From Ophioceras dolichostomum (lineage: Eukaryota; Ascomycota; Sordariomycetes; Magnaporthales; Ophioceraceae), in NCBI GenBank assembly GCA_003049485.1, contig PYST01000564.1:1-16395 (forward strand): DNA of 16,395 nucleotides. The letters are read 5' to 3'. Both the position numbers and the translations under genes were made by a program. The notes beneath the pieces were generated by a model that was not told the origin of the DNA, did no database searches, and saw nothing but the letters and a program-made list of their open reading frames with translations. Positions 1-8,064 of the stretch are shown here, piece after piece. Numbering within the stretch: position 1 is the stretch's first letter; every line of letters starts with the position of its first letter.

Positions 1-252
1 AGACGCTGCAGGGCCATACTGGCACTGTCGCGTCGGTGGCCTTCTCGAGCGACGGCCGGCTGGTGGCGTCGGGCTCGGACGATAGGACCGTCAAGCTCTG
101 GGACGTGGCTACGGGCCAGCTGAGCCAGACGCTGCAGGGCCATGAGCGCTGGGTCACGTCGGTGGCCTTCTCGGGCGACGGCCGGCTGGTGGCGTCGGGC
201 TCGGAGGACTGGACCGTCAAGCTCTGGGACGCGGCCACGGGCCAGCTGAACC
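1..252 (+). repeat. Two tandem 126-bp WD40-encoding repeats
   Basis: Units 1-126 and 127-252 begin with the same 17 bases and differ at 15 of 126 positions by my count (about 88% identity). Eight of the differences sit in the four codons after GH, and most of the rest fall in the D-D-R/E-D-W loop. The array probably continues to the left. Confidence 0.9.
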
Positions 253-566
253 AAACGCTCGATGTCGGCAGGGCTCTGTTCAACCTCAAATTTGATGCTG
301 CTGGCTCTCACCTTTTAACTGAAACCGGCACTTTCACTATCAATACACAAGGAGATTCCAGCATCCTACCTTCTAGATTGTCAAAGCAGAACAGCCCACG
401 TCAGGGTTATGGAATCACTGGTGATGGGGCTTGGATTGTACGCGAGTCGGAGAAGTGGCTGTGGTTGCCGCACGAGTATCGGCCAGTAAAATCAGCAGTC
501 ATAGGGTCGTCGGTTGCGATTGGGTGCTCATCAGGATGTATTTTGTTGCTCAGATTTACGGAATAA
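1..566 (+). CDS. NLR-type (NACHT/NWD, HET-E-like) receptor, C-terminal WD40 end, 5' partial
   Basis: The open frame enters from the left edge (first full codon at base 3) and ends at TAA 564-566, giving 187 visible residues. Two WD40 repeats of exactly 42 codons are seen, each with the pattern GH-(4 variable)-SVAFS-DGRLVASGS-D-TVKLWD-TGQ. A decayed third blade starts near base 253 (TLDVGRALFNLKFD), followed by a roughly 90-residue cap containing QGYGITGDGAWI, LWLPHEYRP and a glycine-rich GCSSGCILLLRF end. That cap is characteristic of fungal NLR proteins such as Podospora HET-E and HET-D. There, the WD40 propeller senses non-self ligands and an upstream NACHT ATPase triggers a cell-death or incompatibility effector. 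The NACHT and effector domains would lie left of the window, so the effector type is unknown. Codon use is GC-rich in the repeats and turns AT-richer in the cap. A plain WD40 protein is the alternative, but the cap argues against it. Confidence 0.86.
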   Translation, partial: TLQGHTGTVASVAFSSDGRLVASGSDDRTVKLWDVATGQLSQTLQGHERWVTSVAFSGDGRLVASGSEDWTVKLWDAATGQLNQTLDVGRALFNLKFDAAGSHLLTETGTFTINTQGDSSILPSRLSKQNSPRQGYGITGDGAWIVRESEKWLWLPHEYRPVKSAVIGSSVAIGCSSGCILLLRFTE

Positions 567-1079
567 GTGGAATGGCTTCGTAATCTTGCTATATTTTTTT
601 TTCTCTTTGACAATAAAGGGTCCTAGGGTTCGCTGTCAATTTATGTTGTTTAGTTCTTCTCAATATGTCATCACTTTGGTAGTCATAGAAGCTTCGCGAA
701 ATCATGCAACCTCGAAAAAGCACTTCATTGGCTCACTTGCTAAACATCTAATTTTGCCACCACGAGACTACTTTCTGATTAGCTCCTTCAGACGTTGAGC
801 AGGCTTGAGTTTTGAATGCTGTTTCCACTGTCGGTGTCATGGCATGGCGTGGTGCAAGCCGTATGTTATGTCATCGCCTTCTGAAAGCTTCGTGCAATGG
901 CTAAGTGTAGTCACCTTCTGTTGTATATAAATTGTTGTAGCATGGTGTGCCTTGGTATAACGACTGGCTGATGCAAGCGGGACAGAAAAGGAGATTGCTC
1001 GATCTCATCACAAGCAGGCAACTGGAGACGTACATGCAGGAACAGCCTGTCTCTTATCCTGCTCCCCGAGTAGGATAGG
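567..1079. other. Intergenic, 3' flank of the NLR gene
   Basis: No gene is supported here. An AATAAA hexamer at 612-617, 46 bases after the NLR stop, is the only regulatory-looking element. Short open frames in this stretch have no recognisable domain. Confidence 0.6.
612..617 (+). terminator. Candidate polyadenylation signal AATAAA
   Basis: AATAAA follows a T-rich tract shortly downstream of the NLR stop codon. Fungal signals are loose, so this is a plausible but unproven site. Confidence 0.45.
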
Positions 1080-1310
1080 TGTTGTTTGTGTTGACCGATG
1101 ATCACCAATCATCAGAGTTGTTGACCGCAAAGCCTCGAGTGACCACGAGGCTCTGGCCAAGTCACAACGTCAACGACCACGTCAACGATTGCCTCAGTCA
1201 ACGTCATCGACCTTCCACCTCTTCCTGTACTTAAGGAGAGGGACTCTCCCTCTGTCTTTTCCATAGAACCTAGCTTAGAACACAAGAGATGAATTGAACC
1301 TGCTTTGGCA
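1080..1310 (-). mobile_element. Gypsy-type LTR (3' LTR of a minus-strand element)
   Basis: Read on the minus strand this segment starts TGCCAAAGCAGG immediately after a purine tract and ends in CA. An 80-bp part of it (1097-1176) recurs in direct orientation at 1652-1733. The chromodomain lies next to it on the minus strand, which is where a 3' LTR should be. The inner edge (1310) is supported by the polypurine tract. The outer edge (1080, possibly 1089) is less certain, because the second copy is diverged there. The segment contains inverted repeats GATGAT/ATCATC and AGCCTCG/CGAGGCT. Confidence 0.6.
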
Positions 1311-1319
1311 ACCCTCTCT
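1311..1319 (-). other. Polypurine tract of the Gypsy remnant
   Basis: On the minus strand AGAGAGGGT lies between the chromodomain stop codon (TGA, 1321-1319, overlapping it) and the LTR start TGCC. This is the expected place for the plus-strand primer of a Ty3/Gypsy element. Confidence 0.5.
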
Positions 1320-1600
1320 CATACCGCACGCGTGTAAGCGCTTTCTACCTGGGCCTTCCAACAGCGCCTATGCCTCTTTGCTGCAGATGTGTCCACTTTG
1401 AGAGGACTTCGCGTCTTCTTCCTCTCGAGGGACTGTACTATTTCCCTAGCATGTTTCAAATGCTCTCGTGGTTCGCAAGTGTTATATTCAGAAAGCCACC
1501 CCTTCCAATGCACTCGATAGTGCAATTCTCCGTTCAGTTTGCCTGAGCCTCAAACTTCTTCAACTTCCCACTCGTTCTCGTCTTCTCCAATGGTGGCATG
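1319..1600 (-). pseudogene. Chromodomain end of a chromovirus (Ty3/Gypsy) integrase, broken
   Basis: Minus-strand translation gives a recognisable chromodomain: a GEDENEWEVEEV strand, then an in-frame TGA (1552-1550), then GELHYRVHWKGW, an EPREHLKHAREIVQ segment, and a basic tail ending at the TGA at 1319. This is the C-terminal chromodomain that chromoviruses carry after integrase and that directs insertion into chromatin. The aromatic positions (W of EWEV, Y of HYRV, W of HWKGW) are kept. The usual N-T-W-E-P of the third region reads N-T-C-E-P, so one aromatic-cage neighbour is changed. No integrase core, RT, RNase H or gag is present, so this is a terminal fragment left after deletion. It cannot make an active product. 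Confidence 0.8.
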
Positions 1601-1781
1601 GATAGAGATGAGTCGTTGCCACGCGCATGGTAGTTGTTGATTGCGTTAATTGATGATCACCAATCATCAGAGTTGTTGACCGCAAAGCCTCGAGTAACCA
1701 CGAGGCTCTAGCCAAAAGTCACAACGTCAACGAGTCAAGTCTTAACGTCAACGACTGGGACAAACACTTGCTGTCACGGGC

Positions 1782-1813
1782 ACAGATCGCAAGATGTACA
1801 GATCGCAGGATGT
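1782..1813 (+). repeat. 16-bp tandem dimer (ACAGATCGCARGATGT)
   Basis: Two adjacent 16-bp units, 1782-1797 and 1798-1813, differ at one base. They lie inside the diverged LTR-like copy and are absent from the other LTR. Confidence 0.85.
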
Positions 1814-1814
1814 G

Positions 1815-1848
1815 GGGTCATATCACGTGATAGGGTCATATCACGTGA
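1815..1848 (+). repeat. 18-bp-period repeat of GGGTCATATCACGTGA with CACGTG E-boxes
   Basis: GGGTCATATCACGTGA occurs at 1815-1830 and again at 1833-1848. Each unit holds a CACGTG core, and 1821-1832 is a perfect 12-bp palindrome. CACGTG is the class of site bound by fungal bHLH factors such as Cbf1/Pho4; binding here is inference. Confidence 0.8.
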
Positions 1849-1950
1849 CCACGACTCACAACTTAGTTCACTCGCCGATCTCTATTCTAGTTTAGACCTC
1901 TTCAAGGCACAACAACGTCTCTTCCTCTTCTCCTTGTTCGACCCTTGACA

Positions 1951-2712
1951 AAGGGTATGGGTGAAGCCAACGGCAGCGATGCGTGATATGGAAACGGTGG
2001 TTTGCCAACGGGCAGGCGCTGGGTGATATGGTGATATGAGGGCGTGAAAGCGAAGTCGGCGGGGATGGGGCGGAGCGGAGGCGGCTGATTGGGTAAGTAT
2101 GCTCTCTCCTGGAGGTGGGGCGGAACCGGGCCGGCTGATTGGGCAGATGTGCGCTCCCACATGATCCCATAACTAATCTTCCCGCCAGCGGATATGTTAG
2201 GGGAGCGCTGCAGGAAGGAGAACTCGGCTTCGGGGCCAGAACCACTTAGACTGGCCTGCGGACAACAGAACAGGTCCAAACGGAGTATCAAAGAGCATAG
2301 AACAGGAGCATGGGCATTTCATCTCACACAATAAAAACTGGAGAACCTGAACTTAAGTACCTTGGTTGTTATTGTTGATCCTTCTGGTCTCTGTGGTGTT
2401 TACTTCAAAACCCAGTCAGGAAATTTACACCGCCCTTGGCAGAAAGGACTGCCAAGATTTTGCCGATAAGCGATCCACACGAAAAAAAATCAAACATTTT
2501 TTGGTGGTGCAGCCGTCACCCAATCATCTCCAGGTTCTCCAGCTTTCTCAACTCGCCAGCCTCCGACCGCAAACTTTTTGGCGACAGGATTTCCTCGCAA
2601 CCTTCCGATCTCCAGAGCAAAACCAAGCGAGAGCTGGTATTGTTCTCATTGATTTTGTGCAAGGCTGGATCCCACGACAACTTTCATCCCAAGTCGCACT
2701 GGATGTCCAAAG
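1951..2712. other. Intergenic, 5' flank of RRP14
   Basis: Three overlapping minus-strand open frames at 1882-2291 have no domain and reflect GC-rich, stop-poor sequence. The stretch holds a 50-bp tandem dimer. Bases 2290-2712 are presumed promoter and 5' UTR of RRP14; no TATA box is evident. Confidence 0.55.
2061..2160 (+). repeat. 50-bp imperfect tandem dimer
   Basis: Units 2061-2110 and 2111-2160 match at 36 of 50 positions by my count, including the shared core CGGCTGATTGGG. No coding potential is apparent. Confidence 0.65.
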
Positions 2713-4730
2713 ATGACGGACCAAGATTTACATGTTCGTTGCCCCGCCTTGTGAAGTTGGAGGTTCATGTTTGGTGGGCGTGTGCAGTGTGGCTAAAACC
2801 CCAGTTACAGGAGCGCATACTCGAGTCCGCGGACGCATTCGATGGGCTCCTATCTTTAATTCCAGCAACAGTGTACTACGGGGAGGACACAAGCGTATGT
2901 TAATCTCATCTTCGCTCATGTTCTGCTCGGTTGTCTCGCTCTTCAAAATGACGGCGTCGGCAGGGGCTGCTCGGCCGTCCGAACACCCCTTTTAACGCCG
3001 ATCTCTGGCGCTACCTTCACAACCACCCGAATTGAGCTTGTCTTCCACGACTCCCTTCTCGAATGGAACCACCGAGACTCACCCTTCTCTCGCGGCTATT
3101 TTAGGACCAATGGCGGAGGAAGAAGCAGTCCAAGGCGGAGAAGAAAGCCGCCTTGCTTGCGAGGCTGGACCCCGACAGCGAGAAAAACCGCACGGCCAAA
3201 GACGTCATGGAGGAGAAGGCACGGAACAAGCGCAAGCTGCAGGAGCTAGAGGACGATGCCGCCGAGGACGAACGGGACGACGACAGCGTCAGCTTGCAGC
3301 TTGACGGAATCGAGATGGAACAGCCGCTTAAAAGGCAGAAGATAGCGGAGGCGGAGGACGAGGACGATGTCGATGAAAATGGAGATGACGGGCAGCAAGC
3401 CGGCGAGGCCAGTGCGACCAAGACATCCGAGGAAGCGCCAAACCTTTCCGCCAAGCAGCAAAAAAAACTGTTGAAGCAACAGGCTAAGCTTGCGAAGAAG
3501 GCCAAGAAGGAAGAAAAGAAGGCCAAGAAAGCGTCGGAGAGCAGTGCACAGAAGCCAGCTGAGGCAGAACCCTCAACTTCCCAGGAGCACCAATCCGAGC
3601 CAGTGGAGGCGTCCCGGGTACAGCCGTCAACCGAGGTCGACGAATACACCAAGCCCAGCAAAGACAAGCTTCTACAAATACACCTTCCCGGCCTAACCAC
3701 CAAGGAGGAGGACGACGAGGCCCCCTCCAAGTCAACCTCACCCTCATCCTCCCAGGATCACTCCCCCCTCTTCGACGGCCCATCGCCGCCACCCAACAAC
3801 AACAAGGACCCCTTCGAGCCCGCCAGCGCCGCGACATCGATAGCCTCGGCGGTGCCGCCGTCAGAGAAGCCCACCAGCAGCAGCAAGCACGCCAAGCTCC
3901 CCTCCAGCTCCACAGACGTCTTCAAGGCGCGCCTCGCGGCCCGCATCGAGGCGCTCAGGAAGGCGCGGAAGGCCAGCGGCGAGGACGGCCGCCCGGCGCA
4001 GACGCGGCAGGAGCTGATCGAGTCCCGCCGCGTCAAGCAGGCGCAGCGCAAAGCCCACAAGAAGGAGATCCGGCGCCTCGCCAAGGAGGAGGCGGACCGC
4101 AAGCGCGAGGAGGCGATCGCCAGCGCGCGCACTTCGCCGGGTAGCTTCATGAGCCCGCTCCACCACACCAGCGGCACGACGGCTGCTGGCGATGACGGAA
4201 GCGCGAACCACTTCGCGTTCGGCCGCATCGCCTTCGCGGACGGAGCGCAGATGTCTCACGACTTAAGCTACGTGAAAGATTCATCAGAGGCAAAGAAGAA
4301 CAAGGGGCCCTCGGATCCAAAAACGGCGCTCGCGAAGCTCGAGGCGCAGAAGAAGCGCCTGGCGGGCCTGGACGAGGACAAGCGCAAGGAGGTGCTCGAG
4401 AAAGAAACCTGGCTGGCGGCACGGCGCCGCGCCGAGGGTGAGGGCAAGAGGGTGCGCGACGACGAGTCCCTCCTGAAGAAGGCGGTCAAGAGGAAGGATG
4501 CGGCCAAGAAGAAGAGCGAGCGGGAGTGGGGCGAGCGGAAGGCCGGCGTGGACAAAGCCATGAGGGAGAGGCAGAAGAAGAGGGAGGATAATATTAGGAA
4601 GAGGAGGGATGAGAAGATGGCGGGGAAGATGGGAGGTAAGAAGAAGGTCAAGTTTGGTGGTGGTGGCGCTCCTAAGAAGAGTAGGGCTGGGTTTGAGGGG
4701 GCTGGGTTTGGTGGGGGGAAAAGGAAGTGA
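2713..4730 (+). CDS. RRP14: Ribosomal RNA-processing protein 14 (SURF6 family)
   Basis: Coding exons 2713-2733, 2805-2894 and 3105-4730 join in phase 0 to give 578 residues ending at TGA. SURF6/Rrp14 is a nucleolar, nucleic-acid-binding factor needed for rRNA processing and 60S subunit assembly. The conserved N-terminal signature AFDGLLSLIP (residues 18-27) is followed by YYGEDTS, then across the second intron by DQWRRKKQ (38-45) and LARLDPDSEKNR (55 onward). Acidic stretches lie near 84-98 and 119-133, a lysine-rich coil at 154-180, and a Ser/Pro-rich disordered part follows. The C-terminal SURF6 domain starts with FAFGRIAF (407-414) and runs through long basic helices to a Gly/Lys-rich tail. 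The start ATG has A at -3 and gives MTDQDLH-LQERI, like other fungal members. The family call is near certain. The 7-codon first exon is inferred from splice sites and family fit. Confidence 0.93.
2734..2804 (+). other. RRP14 intron 1 (71 bp)
   Basis: GTTCGT donor, GCTAAAAC near the 3' end as a possible branch site, and CCCAG acceptor; phase 0. A second in-frame AG at 2810 would remove only Leu-Gln. The donor is a minor fungal variant, so this intron is less certain than the next. Confidence 0.72.
2895..3104 (+). other. RRP14 intron 2 (210 bp)
   Basis: GTATGT donor after GAGGACACAAGC and TTTTAG acceptor before GACCAATGG. Phase 0; joining restores the family motif EDTS-DQW exactly. Confidence 0.92.
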
Positions 4731-6386
4731 GGTGACTCCTTCTTGGGTCTTCCCTACCTACCTAGGTACTTACCTAGCTCCTTCTTTCCAAGGCGGCTTT
4801 GTTTGTGGCGTGGGAGTATCTATTTGCTGTTTTCCACGATCACAGGCCTCGCGGCCGTTTCTTTGGAAGTCTTGTCTCGTGTGTTTTCAGCATTATTTCC
4901 TTTGCCTGGCGTTTGTACTGGAGGCGTCGGTGGGTGGATGAGATTTTATTTGTCGTGGTGCATATTGCTTTGCTATACGAGTTCTTGTGGCGTTTAAATT
5001 AGGAGCTCCAGGGGATAGGGGGGGAGGGGGTAATGCGCTCGCTGTACTCCGTAGCATTTACATTGGTTTTTCTTTGTCACGAATGGCAGTACGTCTTATG
5101 GTCGAAAAAGCTGTGAAGTCTTGCTCTCGCTAGCGATCTCAACACCACGGTTATGTGTCTGGAAGAAGTTCCGTCTGGTGGTATTCGTCCTCCTCTGGAC
5201 CAGCCCTGGGAGCTAGCACTGCCTGTTGTTGTATGTGCACTCGTCATTCGTTGCCTGTGGTCAGGCCTGAGCTACGCTCTCATTCACTGGCCGATACTCA
5301 AGGGACAGAGAAGGGCATGTCGTAAGTAGGTAGGTATCTAATGATCGATGAGTGACGAGGATATGATAGATGATACACGGAAGCCAAATTCGCTTATCCC
5401 GCCTCCCTCGCTTTGTAGTCTTCCACATATATCGCATCCAGCAAGAGAACGTTCTCGTTCGCTTGACCGTCGACTTTCTGGTGGCATGAATGTGTGTTTT
5501 TCCGCGGGTTTCTCTGATTTCGCTTTGGGTCACCGTGGTTAAGTAAGACTTATTTACCTAACCAAACAATTAAACACGAAGGATGATGATAAATGATTAA
5601 AAAGGAAAACAAAATAAACAAAAGCACACGCCTCGCCTCGCCTATTTGTAGAATCTCATCTCTCTCTGTGTGTGCGTGTGCATGTCGTGTAGTGGGCGGG
5701 AGCAGCAAGCAGCAAAGAACAGAAGAAGGAGGGGAAAAAACTGGTCGTCCAAGCAAAGTCCCGTCCCGACGAGGCGTTTTTGTAAAGAATATATGTTAAT
5801 TTGGGTGGGAGGTAGAGGAGGAAGGAGACCGAACAAAACGGCAAACACCAGATTTCTCCCGCGAGGAAAAAAAGGAGCAAAAACGAAGACAATGAAAGAA
5901 AAACAAGCCAGCAGCGAAGAGACAGAGGAGGGGAAAAGGCCCAAGAACTACAAGACACCTGTTTTCATCATCACTTATTCCTCGAATTCCATGTTCCTTT
6001 TCTTGTTCTTTTTGTTCCTGCGATCTCTTGCTCTGAGCAACAATTGGTTTCCTCCCTCCCTTCCCCCCTCCCTCACTGCCAGCCGCCTAAGCATCGACTC
6101 CATCCCACCCACCCCATGCGCCCCGTTTCCCTGCTCTGTTTGTGGTTCGGTTTGGTTCGGTTCGATTCGGTTCGGGGGCTCTAGTCCAGTTGAAAAAAGG
6201 TTGGAGGAAATATATATAGCGTCTGGGGGGACGGATGAAAAGAGGCGAGAGGTGGGGGGCAGCATGCATCTGGGCGGGCGCGGTGACGAATCGATCGACT
6301 GACTCCATCTGTCGTGAAGTGGAGGGAGGGGTTGAAGGAAGATTCGAACCGGCATATGGCGACAATGGTTGATTTGTTGACTGACA
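4731..6386. other. Intergenic between convergent RRP14 and VPS74
   Basis: About 1.65 kb contain both 3' flanks. I see homopurine/homopyrimidine-rich stretches (5570-5950), a TACCTAGGTA palindrome at 4759-4768 and a GGTTCG-type simple repeat near 6144, but no credible gene. The longest open frame here (5670-6302) is low-complexity with no domain. Confidence 0.6.
6144..6176 (+). repeat. Short tandem GGTTCG-type repeat
   Basis: Five TTCGG cores occur in 33 bases, with spacers of one to three bases. It resembles a tRNA B box (GGTTCGATTC) only by chance; no tRNA can be folded around it. Confidence 0.75.
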
Positions 6387-8064
6387 TTATAGAAGCGAGT
6401 CCAGCCGGGTGAAGACGCTGAGACAAGCGGCGACGACCTCGAGCTGCAGCTCCTTGTCTTTGCCCTTGGCGAGCTCCTGTGCAAAAATAGTACAAAAAAT
6501 CAATATGTCAGCAGCCGGTTTCCCCCTGTCTGTCTCGTATCAATCTGTGTGTGTTATGTTGAAAACTTAAAAACTCACCTCCCCAATAACCTGCGGCAAA
6601 TTAGCCCCGATCCCGTTCGCCGTCGCCTTCTTCCCGAACGGCCACTGGGAGTACTCAGCCAGCAGCTCGTCCGTCTGCGCGAAGGCCCTCTCCCTCGCCT
6701 CGTGGCCTAGCGTGCTCAGGGCGTTCTCGAGCACCGAGGCCGCGTACGCGGCGCACACCATGGCCACGGTGCGTGTGTAGCGGAACTCGAGGTTCTCCGG
6801 GAGGAACTGCGACGCAGGCAAAACCACGGTCCGCTGGGTGAGCACGTTGCGCACGCGGCGGCGTATCTCTTCTTTCGCGCCGCCGTCCGCCACGGGGTGC
6901 GTCGCCATGTCGAAGAGCAGGAAGTTGCGCTTCTCGGTGCGCAGGATGCCCTTGTCCACAAGGCCCTTGGCGAGGCGCTCGCGGACTTGTTTGAGTTGGT
7001 AACCGATTTTCATGAGGTTCCAGGTCTCGCCTGTTTTTTTTTTTTATTTTGTGAGGATCGGATTTCTTATGCGTTAGCCTTTCTTCTGAGCGAACGAGGG
7101 GGAAAGGATGCAAGAGAGAGGGTATTGGACGGTAGTGGGGGTCAGGAGGCCTTTGCCTATCGCGTGCCGTCGTGTCCTTGCTATGCGAACCCGGTGGTTC
7201 GCGTGCATGTACCCGAGGAGATAGGGGTGGAGAGGGAGTAAGAGCAGAGAGCAGGTAGATAAAGGGCGGGAGAAGAAAAGAAAGAAACTCACCGCTCATC
7301 AGGTCGATCCAGGTGCTGACGCTAAGCTTCTCGCTCGCCTTCATCATCTTGAGCGCCTCGTCCAGCAGGACCTCGCCCGTGAGGGTGTCGTCGATGACCT
7401 CGATCACGCGGTCGGCGAGTGGGAATCGCCTCCTAGACGGGTCCTTCTGCATGCTGATGCGGCCGCGGAAGGCCAGCTCGATGACGATGCATCCGCGCAG
7501 GGCGTACGAGATGTTGTCGTTCCAGAACGAAAGATAGCCCTAATGATCGAGTAGTGGTGCGTAGGACAGGGGAGGAGGGATCTTGTCAGCAGCTTTCTTC
7601 TTCTTGGTTTTTCATTGCCATTGGTGCTTGCTTGATATCTGCCTCCCTAGGTAGGTCACCTAGGTAGCGACACGCGTCTTTTGTTGTTTGCGCCTTCGAG
7701 GGAAGGGAAATGAGGGAGGGGGCAGTGGAACGGGATGACGAAAGGGTGCGACGGGAAGAGTAGTTGGTTGGTTATTTACCTGCTTGTCTTTCAATCCCAG
7801 CAGCAAGACCTCCTCCATCAGGGTAAGCTTGGGCTGCTTGCTCCTCTCGGCGTTCTCGCTGATGTCCCGCGGGTCGAACGCGATCTTGTGGCCGTTCTCG
7901 CCGTTCTCGTAGCTGGTCTCGGGCGCGCTGTCCCTCTGGACATTGGTCGATGAGCTGGACCGCTCGACGTTGCTGCCGCTGTTCTCGCCGTCGGCGTTGG
8001 CAGAGCCTCCTCCTCCACCGCCTCCCCTCCGTCGAGTCAATCCGCCCGACGTCGTCGTCGACAT
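6387..8064 (-). CDS. VPS74: Vps74 / GOLPH3-family Golgi PI4P effector
   Basis: Exons on the minus strand are 8064-7780, 7539-7293, 7030-6579 and 6476-6387. They join in phases 0, 1 and 0 to give 357 residues (yeast Vps74 has 345). Vps74 binds phosphatidylinositol 4-phosphate on Golgi membranes and packages glycosyltransferases into COPI vesicles. The N-terminal arginine cluster LTRRR (9-13), the type used for coatomer and cargo binding, is present, followed by a Gly/Ser-rich linker and the GPP34 domain from about residue 80. The PI4P pocket is intact by homology: W101 and R110 in SFWNDNISYALRG, and K191 and R194 in YQLKQVRERLAK. ETWNLMKIGYQ and FLLFDMATHP are further signatures, and the C-terminal exon ends TRLDSLL. 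The start ATG has A at -3. Nothing looks broken. Confidence 0.97.
6477..6578 (-). other. VPS74 intron 3 (102 bp)
   Basis: On the minus strand the donor is GTGAGT after GGGGAG and the acceptor GCACAG before GAGCTCGCC. Phase 0. Confidence 0.93.
7031..7292 (-). other. VPS74 intron 2 (262 bp)
   Basis: Donor GTGAGT (from 7292), acceptor AACAG (to 7031). Phase 1; joining gives SGETWNLM. The intron contains a 7-bp-arm hairpin (GCGAACC-CGGT-GGTTCGC, around 7185-7202) and an A-rich tract just before the acceptor. Confidence 0.93.
7540..7779 (-). other. VPS74 intron 1 (240 bp)
   Basis: Donor GTAAAT after LKDKQ, acceptor ATTAG before GYLSFW. Phase 0. It contains one ACCTAGGT palindrome (7658-7665). 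The protein match on both sides fixes the boundaries. Confidence 0.9.

Larger units (their letters stand above)
1633..1950 (-). mobile_element. Second, diverged LTR-like copy
   Basis: Bases 1652-1733 match 1097-1176 with two substitutions and a 2-bp insertion. Weaker similarity continues beyond (ACGTCAACGA, then a TCTA-GTTTAGA-type stretch like CCTAGCTTAGA in the first LTR). The middle has acquired tandem repeats not seen in the first copy. It may be the 5' LTR of the same element after internal deletion, or a solo LTR of a related subfamily. No primer-binding site is recognisable beside it, and the right edge is a guess based on a ...TTGACA end. Confidence 0.45.

Noticed and set aside
1882..2291. 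Three overlapping minus-strand open frames
   Set aside because: All three frames are open because the sequence is stop-poor and contains a tandem dimer. None has a domain or a sensible codon pattern.
2436..2903. Open frame of 155 codons read as one gene
   Set aside because: Its last 30 codons are a real RRP14 exon, but the upstream part has no family similarity, and the frame runs past a perfect GTATGT donor into intron sequence.
3101..3730. 209-codon minus-strand frame, Ser/Cys-rich
   Set aside because: It is the antisense shadow of the Lys/Glu-rich RRP14 exon.
5670..6302. 210-codon plus-strand frame
   Set aside because: Low-complexity composition, no motif, and it covers a simple repeat in the 3' flank of VPS74.
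6330..6420. tRNA on the minus strand, from GGTTCGAATC near 6345
   Set aside because: The B-box-like word has no pairing T-stem, no A box lies at the right distance, and the segment overlaps the last VPS74 exon.
6655..7452. 265-codon minus-strand frame
   Set aside because: It is VPS74 exon 2 reading through intron 2 and then out of frame through exon 3. The spliced model explains it.
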